Origin: Verrucomicrobia bacterium 12-59-8
GTDB taxonomy: Bacteria; Verrucomicrobiota; Verrucomicrobiae; Verrucomicrobiales; Verrucomicrobiaceae
Direction of reading: 5' to 3'
DNA: 17,044 nt
Assembly: GCA_002279765.1 (NCBI GenBank)
Contig: NCCR01000077.1
Span: 1 to 17,044, forward strand
Position 1 is the stretch's first letter. Every line of letters begins with the position of its first letter. The position numbers and the translations under genes were made by a program. The notes beneath the pieces were generated by a model. The model had not been told where the DNA came from. It saw only the letters and a list, made by a program, of their open reading frames with translations, and ran no database searches. Shown here piece by piece: positions 1 to 6,630 of this stretch.

Positions 1-127
1 CGGCACCCACATCGACAAAGTGGCCGAGCAGCACCTGACGCTTTTCCAGTTTGGGACCATTCAGCGCCATCGCCAGAAACAGCCGCCGCGCCAGCACCCA
101 AGGGGCGGCATGGAGGGTGGTCTGCCA
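1..127 (-). pseudogene. Possible 3' remnant of an acyl-CoA dehydrogenase gene, running off the left edge
   Basis: Read on the minus strand from position 127, the frame stays open to the left edge and gives about 42 residues, starting WQTTLHAAPWVLARR and including GPKLEKRQVLLGHFVDVGA. This pattern (LARRLF, then GPKLEKRQ, then a VD.GA motif) resembles the C-terminal region of long FadE/VLCAD-like acyl-CoA dehydrogenases, which oxidise acyl-CoA in fatty-acid beta-oxidation. Upstream in the same frame there is a TGA at 170-172, and the DNA beyond holds no dehydrogenase sequence but the end of glgX, so the N-terminal bulk of the enzyme is absent. A gene truncated at its 5' end is the simplest reading. 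A frameshift, or chance resemblance in so short a piece, is possible. The family call is from memory of motifs, not from a search. Confidence 0.35.
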
Positions 128-212
128 TCCTGTGCGTCTTCCTGCTTCCCAGGGGGGCGGGAAGGTTCTTCATGGCAATCCCCGCTGGTATCTCCCGTCG
201 GGGTTTGGAATT

Positions 213-255
213 GGTATCATGATACCGAATTGATACCACTTTGATACTTGATACC
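213..255. promoter_or_regulatory. Array of TGATACC units with an inverted copy: possible operator
   Basis: The perfect 14-bp palindrome GGTATCATGATACC lies at 213-226. Its right half, TGATACC, recurs at 231-237, as TGATACT at 242-248, and again at 249-255. The first three direct units start at 220, 231 and 242, exactly 11 bp apart, so they would sit on one face of the helix. The stretch is clearly more AT-rich than its surroundings. It lies downstream of glgX and upstream of whatever minus-strand gene once lay to the left. Palindromes of the type TTGGTATCATGATACC resemble sites bound by GntR-type or similar dimeric repressors, but no regulator gene is in the window. Function is inferred only from the symmetry and spacing. 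Confidence 0.4.
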
Positions 256-301
256 ATTCGTGGCACCGAATCCGGCGGGTGTCTGAAAGGGAGACAGTGG
301 C

Positions 302-2521
302 TCAAACCTTCGGTTCCAATGTCTCGCGGTCCCCTGCTGCCAATGTCAGGCATACCACCCCCTGCGCCAGTAGCGGGTATTTTTCGGCACCTGCCAGGCC
401 GGGAGGCTGTTTGGACGGGAAGGATGGACTGAGGGCGGTGTCGAAAACGAGGGACCACAGAATCTTCCCGTCTCCGGGCAGGATGAAAGGCTGTGGCCCC
501 GCGCTGTTGTTAAACAGCAGCAGCAGCGGACTGGATGCATCGCTGATAGTGCCCAGCAGTGCTCCAAAGCTGCGGCGGGTCTCCTGATGCCATTCATCAT
601 GATGCAGCAGGGTGCCGTCACTTTCGAGCCATAGCACGTCTCGCAGACCTGTGGCGGGATTGAGTTTGCCATCGAAATAACTGCTGCGCCGAAACACTTC
701 ATGGCTGCGGCGGAAAGCGGTGATCTGCCGGGTGAAGGCGAGCATTTCCTCGTCACAGCTGCTCCAGTCGAGCCAGCTAATGTCGCTGTCCTGGCAGTAG
801 GCGTTGTTGTTGCCGCGCTGGGTGCGGCCGCGTTCGTCGCCAGCGGTGAGAAAGGGGACGCCGAGGGAGCACATCATCGTGGCGATCAGGCCGCGACGAA
901 GACGCCCGCGCGTTTGCAGCACGGTGGGGTCTTCGGTGGGGCCTTCCACGCCGCAGTTGGTGCTGTGGTTGTTGCTGTCGCCGTCGCGATTGTCCTCGTT
1001 GTTGGCTTCGTTGTGCTTGTGCTCGTAGCTCACCAGATCCATCAGCGTGAAGCCGTCGTGCGAGGTGAGGAAATTGATGCTCGCCAAGGGAGGACGCTGG
1101 TTCCAGCCGAACACGTCCTGACTGCCGCAGAAACGCTTGGCGAACTCGGCGGTGGCACCGGAGTCTCCGCGCCACCAACTGCGCACGGTGTCACGATATT
1201 TGCCGTTCAGTTCGCGCCAGGGTTCGGGGAAATTCCCCACCTGATAGCTGTCCATGCGTGAGATGTCCCAGGCCTCAGCGATGAGTTTGACCCGTGAGAG
1301 CACCGGGTCCTGCGCCACGGCACTGAGAAACGGAGACTGGCGGTTGAACCCATCCTTTTCATCACGGGCAACGGTCACCGCCAGATCAAAGCGGAAGCCA
1401 TCGACATGCATTTCCGTGACCCAGTAGCGCAGGCTGTCCAGGATCAGGCGCAGCGCCGGGAGGCTGGCGGAATCGACCGAGTTGCCGCAGCCAGTGACAT
1501 TGACATAGTCTGCACCGTTCTCGCCGAAATGATGCCTATAGTAGCTGTGGTCGTCGAGTCCGCGAAACATGATAGACGGGCCGTGTTCATTGCCTTCTGC
1601 GGTGTGGTTGTAAACGACATCGAGAATGACCTCGATGCCAGCAGCATGCAGGGCCTTGACCATGGCCTTGAACTCGCGTACCTGCCCCTGCGGATCCGTG
1701 GCGGCGGCATAGGTGTTTTGCGGAGCGAAGAAGCCGATAGTGTTGTAGCCCCAGTAGTTGGTGAGATTGCGGCTCAGCAGAAAGCCGTCATCCAGATGCT
1801 GATGCACCGGCAGAAGCTGCACGCTGGTGATGCCGAGATCGCGCAGATAGGAAGTGACAGCGGGGTGTGCGAGGCCGGCATAGGTGCCACGCAGCTTGGC
1901 CGGCACGTCTGGATGCGTTTGAGTAAAACCCTTCACATGCAGTTCACAGATCACCGTCTCCTGCCAGGATACACGGGGTTTGGTGTCGCCTGTCCAGTCG
2001 AAGGATTCATTGATCACCACGCTTTTTAAGGCCTCGGCACCATTGTCAATGAGTCCATGAGAGTGCCGTGGATCAGGCAGTGTGCGCATGTGCTCGGCCT
2101 CATTCGGCGTACCGTGAATAGCGCGCGCATAGGGGTCGAGCATGAGCTTCTTGGCGTTGAAACGCATCGCATTTTGAGGCAGCCACGGCCCGTGGGCACG
2201 GTAGCCGTACAGCGTGCCTGCTTTGACGCCGCGTGCAGTAGCGTGCCACAGATCGCCCTCGGTACGCTGCATGCGTATGCGGGCGGTCTCGCGGGCGGCG
2301 TCCTTGGGGTCAAAGAGGCACAGGTCCATCGCCACGGCATGCCGGGAGTGCACCACGAACCGGGTGCCTTCTCGCAGCAGGGTGACGCCCGGTGCCAGCG
2401 GCTCACCACTGATCTCAAATGAAACAGGAAAAGGGGAGTCTTCGACTGCCCCAAGAGCATGGGAGGAGTGCGGTGTCTTCCGGGCAAATTTGCGTTTCAA
2501 GCTTGTGAGCAAAGGTTGCAT
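302..2521 (-). CDS. glgX: Glycogen debranching enzyme GlgX (GH13, isoamylase type)
   Basis: This cytoplasmic glycoside hydrolase cleaves alpha-1,6 branches of glycogen, typically the short stubs left by glycogen phosphorylase. The product is 739 residues from the chosen ATG. An N-terminal CBM48-like beta-sandwich lies at about residues 38-130 (RFVVHSRHAVAMDLCLFD), followed by a GH13 barrel. All four conserved GH13 regions are visible: DVVYNHT near residue 301, DGFRFDLA with the nucleophile Asp379, LIAEAWD with the acid Glu416, and FLTSHDGF with Asp489. The NYWGYNTIGFFAP and AGDERGRTQRGNNNAYCQD segments are typical of GlgX/TreX. Length is close to the family norm. An in-frame ATG 12 codons upstream (2557) would overlap the divergent gene's start codon, so 2521 is preferred. 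No other glg gene is adjacent. TreX-type isoamylase activity cannot be excluded. Confidence 0.92.
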   Translation of the reverse strand: MQPLLTSLKRKFARKTPHSSHALGAVEDSPFPVSFEISGEPLAPGVTLLREGTRFVVHSRHAVAMDLCLFDPKDAARETARIRMQRTEGDLWHATARGVKAGTLYGYRAHGPWLPQNAMRFNAKKLMLDPYARAIHGTPNEAEHMRTLPDPRHSHGLIDNGAEALKSVVINESFDWTGDTKPRVSWQETVICELHVKGFTQTHPDVPAKLRGTYAGLAHPAVTSYLRDLGITSVQLLPVHQHLDDGFLLSRNLTNYWGYNTIGFFAPQNTYAAATDPQGQVREFKAMVKALHAAGIEVILDVVYNHTAEGNEHGPSIMFRGLDDHSYYRHHFGENGADYVNVTGCGNSVDSASLPALRLILDSLRYWVTEMHVDGFRFDLAVTVARDEKDGFNRQSPFLSAVAQDPVLSRVKLIAEAWDISRMDSYQVGNFPEPWRELNGKYRDTVRSWWRGDSGATAEFAKRFCGSQDVFGWNQRPPLASINFLTSHDGFTLMDLVSYEHKHNEANNEDNRDGDSNNHSTNCGVEGPTEDPTVLQTRGRLRRGLIATMMCSLGVPFLTAGDERGRTQRGNNNAYCQDSDISWLDWSSCDEEMLAFTRQITAFRRSHEVFRRSSYFDGKLNPATGLRDVLWLESDGTLLHHDEWHQETRRSFGALLGTISDASSPLLLLFNNSAGPQPFILPGDGKILWSLVFDTALSPSFPSKQPPGLAGAEKYPLLAQGVVCLTLAAGDRETLEPKV

Positions 2522-2555
2522 GAGTCTCACAACGCACAACGTTTGCCATACCGCC

Positions 2556-3779
2556 ATGAATTATCGCCATTTCGTCGTCCTTTTTCTGCTGCTGACCTCT
2601 TCCTGGGCCTACGCCCTCAAGCCAGCGGACCCGGCACGGTTTGAAAAGGCCATTCAGGCCTTTGAAGCTGAGGATGCCGCCAAAACACCGCCGAAGAACG
2701 CCCTTTTATTTGTCGGCGCATCCAACATCCGGCGCTGGCAGTCGCTGCCGAAGCGATTCGAGAAAATGCCGCTGCTCAACCGTGGCTTCGGCGGCTCGCA
2801 GCTTAGTGACGTGGTGCATTTCGCGGATCGCTGTATCATTAAGTACAGGCCCAGGCAGATTTATCTCAATGCCGGTGGCAATGACCTGCATGCAGGGTGG
2901 GCTCCAGAGGATGTTTTGGCGTCCTTTGAGACCATTGTGAGCAAGGTGCGGGCGGCGCTGCCGAAAACCGCGATCTCCTTCATCTCGATCCCGGCTTCTC
3001 CCGCACGGTGGGACGAAGTGGCACAAGTCAGGCAGGCCAATGCCCTCATTGCCGCCTCCTGTGCGAAGCAGGGTGTCGAGTTCATCGACGTGTTTTCTTT
3101 GTTGCTCGGTGCCGACGGCAAACCGCGCTCCGAACTTTACGTCGAGGACAAGCTGCACTTCAGCGAAGCGGGCTACGATGTCATGACCTCCGCCATTCGC
3201 TGGCAGAGGGAGATTCAGGCTTTTAGGAAACAGGATGCGCAGGTGGCGACACAGGAGCACCCCATCGTTTTCACGGGTAGCTCCAGCATTCGAAAGTGGC
3301 AGACACTGGCGGAGGATTTCCCCGGTCTGCCGGTGATAAATCGCGGCTTTGGTGGCTCCGAGGTGTTTGATTCGTTCAATTACGCAGATCTGACCGTCAT
3401 TCAGTACAAGCCCCGGCTCGTGGTGATGTATGCTGGAAGCAACGACATCAGCGCTGGCAAAACGCCGCAGCGTGTACTCCAAGATTTCAAGGCCTTCGTC
3501 GCCAAGGTGCATGCGGCGCTGCCGGAATGTCGCATCAGCTACATCTCGAATGCGCCGAATCCGAAGCGATGGAGCCTGATGGCGCAGATGCAAGAGACCA
3601 GCCGACTGATAGAGGAGTTCATCAAGACGGACCCGCGTCTGCAGTTCATCAACGTCTATCCGCACATGCTCGGCCCCAATGGCCTGCCGAAGCCAGGCAT
3701 CTTTGCCTCAGACCAACTGCACATGAATGCGAAGGGCTATGCGATCTGGAAAGAGGTGGTACAGCAGTATTTGAAGTAG
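2556..3779 (+). CDS. Secreted protein with two tandem SGNH/GDSL hydrolase domains
   Basis: A 407-residue protein with a signal peptide (residues 1-20, cleavage probably after WAYA) and two SGNH hydrolase domains, at about 45-220 and 234-407. SGNH enzymes are serine esterases, often removing acetyl groups from polysaccharides. Each domain keeps the full catalytic set. Domain 1 has Ser56 in FVGASNI, the NRGFGGSQ glycine block, Asn109 in GGND, and Asp198/His201 in DKLHF. Domain 2 has Ser243 in FTGSSSI, NRGFGGSE, Asn296 in GSND, and Asp386/His389 in DQLHM. Domain 1 has Ala where GSS is usual just before the Ser. The start at 2556 puts the signal peptide at the N-terminus; the frame remains open upstream but there it overlaps glgX. 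It diverges from glgX and converges with the response regulator. Substrate is unknown; deacetylation of a glycan is an inference. Confidence 0.85.
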   Translation: MNYRHFVVLFLLLTSSWAYALKPADPARFEKAIQAFEAEDAAKTPPKNALLFVGASNIRRWQSLPKRFEKMPLLNRGFGGSQLSDVVHFADRCIIKYRPRQIYLNAGGNDLHAGWAPEDVLASFETIVSKVRAALPKTAISFISIPASPARWDEVAQVRQANALIAASCAKQGVEFIDVFSLLLGADGKPRSELYVEDKLHFSEAGYDVMTSAIRWQREIQAFRKQDAQVATQEHPIVFTGSSSIRKWQTLAEDFPGLPVINRGFGGSEVFDSFNYADLTVIQYKPRLVVMYAGSNDISAGKTPQRVLQDFKAFVAKVHAALPECRISYISNAPNPKRWSLMAQMQETSRLIEEFIKTDPRLQFINVYPHMLGPNGLPKPGIFASDQLHMNAKGYAIWKEVVQQYLK

Positions 3780-3886
3780 CACGGGTGAGGTTTTAGATGG
3801 CTCTGCCATCGACCAGGAAGACTGCCTTGTCTATGCAACAGCCCTTCCCGGAAATGAGTTTTGAATAGCATCACACAAACGCAGCC

Positions 3887-4540
3887 TCAGACCAGCCCTT
3901 CCTTCACCGCCTTGGCGATCGCGCTGCCACGGCTGCGCACTTGTAGCTTCACATAGACGCTGCGGATATACTCGTCCGCCGTGTAGTAGCCGATGCCGAG
4001 CTGTGCTGCGGCGTCTTTGATGGTGCAGCCGCTGACCAGCAGCTTGAGAATGTCCAGCTCGCGCGGGGTGAGGCCGTAGTCCTTGTGCGGTACGTTTGCC
4101 TTGGCGAACATCTCCAACACGCGGCGTGCGATGTGGGGATTGATGGGGGAGCCGCCTGCCATGGCCGAACGGATGGCGGTGGCGATGTCCTCGGCGCTGG
4201 AAGTCTTCAGCAGATAACCTGACGCGCCGGCGCAGATGGCGCGGAAGATTTTATCATCGTCTTCAAACACGGTGAGGATGATGATCGCGGCCTGCGGGGC
4301 GAGCTCGCGCAGACGGGCGATACCTTCGATGCCGCTCACGCCTGGCAGTTCCACATCCAGCAGCAGAACATCCGGCGGCTGGGTGAGGTCGGTGAGCGCG
4401 GCAAAGGCATCTTCGCAGGCGGTGAAGCGCTGCGTACACCTAATGCCGTCGAGCCGGTTCAGTGCGCGCATCAGGCGCTCGCCGTAGGTTTTGTGATCTT
4501 CAATGAGCCAGACATTGGCCGGTGCTGGAGTTTCAGGCAT
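3887..4540 (-). CDS. LuxR/NarL-family response regulator
   Basis: A 217-residue cytoplasmic DNA-binding regulator. The receiver domain (about 8-125) has the acidic pair Glu14-Asp15, the phosphoacceptor Asp62 in LLLDVELPG, Thr90 and Lys112 (YLLKTS). The C-terminal LuxR-type helix-turn-helix spans about 155-215 (LTPRELDILKLLVSG, then VYVKLQVRSR). The ATG at 4540 overlaps the end of the upstream kinase gene by 8 bp, indicating translational coupling, so the kinase is almost certainly its partner. The frame remains open further upstream but only inside the kinase gene, and the receiver begins immediately after this ATG. An oddity: the recognition helix reads GYYTADEYIRSVYVKL, so the usual TVK.H pattern is replaced by TADEY, bringing two acidic residues into the DNA-facing segment. 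Likely targets are the adjacent divergent operon and its own promoter (inference). Confidence 0.9.
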   Translation of the reverse strand: MPETPAPANVWLIEDHKTYGERLMRALNRLDGIRCTQRFTACEDAFAALTDLTQPPDVLLLDVELPGVSGIEGIARLRELAPQAAIIILTVFEDDDKIFRAICAGASGYLLKTSSAEDIATAIRSAMAGGSPINPHIARRVLEMFAKANVPHKDYGLTPRELDILKLLVSGCTIKDAAAQLGIGYYTADEYIRSVYVKLQVRSRGSAIAKAVKEGLV

Positions 4541-6509
4541 GTCGGGGAAGGGTGATGCGGATTGTGGTGCCCTGACCTGGGGCAGAGGTGATCTCCAGGC
4601 TGCCGCCGTGCTTGACTGCGCGGCGTCGTAAATTGGTGAGACCCATGCCGGTGCCAGGCACATTGGCAGGTGTGAAACCCCGGCCATTGTCATGCACCAC
4701 CAAGGTGAGGGAATGAGGTGACTCCGTGAGCGAGATTTCCGCCGCAGTCGCCTGGGCATGGCGGGTCAGATTATGCAGCACCTCCTTGAACATGAGCACG
4801 AGATCGCGTCGATGATCCATAGGCAGCATATTGGCCGACACCTCGTCGCTAGCGTTCAAGGTGTGCGAGATGCCGCGCAGCATGCGGTCAGTGATTTCCC
4901 GCAGGTGGGCGACCAAGTCTCCACGTCCATAGGCTCCGGTTTGCGCGAGTCGAACGATGTCGCGCATGGAGTCGAGCGTCTGCCCTGCGGTGCCGCGAAT
5001 TTCACCAAGTTCGTGGCGCAGATCCTCATCCTGGGCGAGTGCAAGCGCGTCATCGGTGATGAGCATGATGCTGCCAAGGCTGCTGCCGATCTCATCATGG
5101 AGATCTTGCGAGATGCGCTGGTGCAGGGCCTCAAGCTCCAGTCGGCGTGCCGTTCTTTGACGCAGATAGATGATGACGACTATCACCAGCGCGGCCAGCA
5201 GCAGGATTCCCAGAAGCCACCAGGCGGCAGCGATGTAAGCTGTGCGCAATGCTTTCTCCCTGGCGTCCAGCACGGAGAGCGCGAGCAAGCACTCACGCCT
5301 TTGCGAAAGGTCTGCCAGCCATCCGGGCCAGTCCACGATGTCCGCACCGCTGGCAAAACCGTCCACCAGAGCTGCGCGAGACCAACCGTCTTCTTCGGTG
5401 GAATCGGGTGAACTGACATCGCAGCCGGGGGCAATATTTTTGCCTTCGGACCACACCTGCATCTCCGCCATGGCCAGCACGACGGCGCCATTGCTCACAT
5501 GGGGATCAAGCACCTGCAGGCGTATGAAGCGCGCCCGGTGAGCGCCGACGAGGGTCACCACGTTGTCGCCTGGAAGGGCGTTGTAACTGCCGGACTGGGG
5601 CGTGGGCAGGATGCGCGGCTCGTCATTGTCCTCCTCACGCAGCTCAATCTGGTAGCGCACGGGAAAGCCGTAGCCATGACTGTGAGCGAACTGTGGTGGG
5701 TGAGTGGGAAAGAAGCGGATCTCGTCGATGGGCCTGACGGTGCCGAGATCAAGCTCCACCCAGGGATTGCTGTGGGGACGGCCTTCACTCGTCGGCACAC
5801 TACGGAAGCCGAGTGTGGGGCTTTGGCGCGTGCCGACTGGCGGCCCGAGGACGGTGTGACCATCCACCAGATTGATGCGCCCCCAGTCGGGCCGTGTACC
5901 TTGGCTGCTGCTGGCGCGGACGGCAGCGGGGCCGATGGCTTCCAGCCGCGCACCCAGGTTTTGTTTTCCCTGGAGCAGCATCACTTCACCCAAAGCGCAG
6001 AAGCTGCGCCCGCCCGTGGTGCAAAGTCGAGTCGCGGTGATGCGCACCTTTTGCGCCATGCGTCCGCCTGCGGGTATCACCACTGGGAGCAGCCCGGGAT
6101 TGGGGAAATCCTCGCCCGTATGGTCCACGATGATCGTGCGCTCATTGTCTTCTCCTTCATCAAGAAACTCGACGTAAAAGCGGCGTGGGAATCCATAGCC
6201 GGTGCCTACCGCCCCGCCATTCGGAGGCGGGGCGATGAGGGCCACGGCATCGATCCTTTGCGCCTGCCCGAGATTCAGCTCAACCCACTCCGCTTTGTTT
6301 GGAGATGAAGAGTACTCGCTGTGCCAGCCCAGACGCTGGGTGAGCTGCACTTCGGTCGCTGCGGGCATGGCGCTGAGCTTTTCCTGCAACACTGCGCGCT
6401 CTGCCGCCAGCGCCCGCATTTCAGGAATCCACGCCGTCACCTCGCCGCAGGCCGTCCCGCCCCACAGCAGCAGGAAAACGCCAAGGCATGGATGGAGGAG
6501 GTGCCGCAC
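4533..6509 (-). CDS. Sensor histidine kinase (NarL/DesK type) with two exported discoidin-like domains
   Basis: A 658-residue membrane histidine kinase. A signal sequence (residues 1-21) is followed by two homologous domains resembling F5/8 type C (discoidin) carbohydrate-binding modules, at about 55-180 and 200-353. Both contain WVEL.LG....ID and GYGFP.R motifs. One transmembrane helix (about 425-448) leads to a HisKA_3 dimerisation domain with phosphorylated His471 in DLHDEIGSSLGS, then a HATPase domain with KEVLHNLTRHA (N box, Glu576-Asn580), DNGRGF (607-612) and GMGLTNL. The sensor therefore faces out of the cytoplasm and probably binds a glycan, and the kinase passes phosphate to the overlapping response regulator. 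The start is GTG at 6509; an in-frame TAG lies five codons upstream, and a later ATG would remove the signal. The gene diverges from the DUF1592 operon. The ligand is unknown. Confidence 0.88.
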   Translation of the reverse strand: MRHLLHPCLGVFLLLWGGTACGEVTAWIPEMRALAAERAVLQEKLSAMPAATEVQLTQRLGWHSEYSSSPNKAEWVELNLGQAQRIDAVALIAPPPNGGAVGTGYGFPRRFYVEFLDEGEDNERTIIVDHTGEDFPNPGLLPVVIPAGGRMAQKVRITATRLCTTGGRSFCALGEVMLLQGKQNLGARLEAIGPAAVRASSSQGTRPDWGRINLVDGHTVLGPPVGTRQSPTLGFRSVPTSEGRPHSNPWVELDLGTVRPIDEIRFFPTHPPQFAHSHGYGFPVRYQIELREEDNDEPRILPTPQSGSYNALPGDNVVTLVGAHRARFIRLQVLDPHVSNGAVVLAMAEMQVWSEGKNIAPGCDVSSPDSTEEDGWSRAALVDGFASGADIVDWPGWLADLSQRRECLLALSVLDAREKALRTAYIAAAWWLLGILLLAALVIVVIIYLRQRTARRLELEALHQRISQDLHDEIGSSLGSIMLITDDALALAQDEDLRHELGEIRGTAGQTLDSMRDIVRLAQTGAYGRGDLVAHLREITDRMLRGISHTLNASDEVSANMLPMDHRRDLVLMFKEVLHNLTRHAQATAAEISLTESPHSLTLVVHDNGRGFTPANVPGTGMGLTNLRRRAVKHGGSLEITSAPGQGTTIRITLPRHA

Positions 6510-6565
6510 GATGTGCGGAGCCTAGCGAGGTGGGCACCGCACTGCCACTGGGTTCTGCCGCCATG

Positions 6566-6591
6566 GCCTCCCCCGAACTTTCGGGGGAGGC
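6566..6591. repeat. Perfect 12-bp inverted repeat in the divergent kinase/DUF1592 intergenic region
   Basis: The left arm GCCTCCCCCGAA (6566-6577) and right arm TTCGGGGGAGGC (6580-6591) are perfect reverse complements separated by 2 bases; as RNA it would form a 10-11 bp stem with a small loop. It lies 39 bp upstream of the DUF1592 gene's ATG and 56 bp upstream of the kinase's GTG, so it could be a regulator-binding palindrome, a leader hairpin for either gene, or a dispersed palindromic repeat. No T-run follows on either strand, so an intrinsic terminator is unlikely. Confidence 0.7.
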
Positions 6592-6630
6592 GTACAAAGC
6601 CGCCTTAGCCGCCGTTTGAACTCCAGACAG

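Noticed and set aside
256..271. ATTCG-N6-CGAAT inverted repeat just downstream of glgX, considered as a terminator.
   Set aside because: Five-base arms, AT-containing stem and no adjacent T-run make it too weak to support.
701..1261. Long open frame on the plus strand inside glgX, rich in Ala and Val (186 codons).
   Set aside because: It lies antisense to conserved GH13 motifs and its composition is the expected shadow of GC-rich coding sequence; no family motif is seen.
2706..3665. Minus-strand open frame of 319 codons opposite the SGNH gene.
   Set aside because: The plus strand encodes two complete SGNH motif sets here; the opposite frame is a shadow.
3796..3810. GATGGC-TCT-GCCATC hairpin between the convergent SGNH and response regulator genes, considered as a bidirectional terminator.
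   Set aside because: The stem is only 6 bp and no T-run follows it on either strand.
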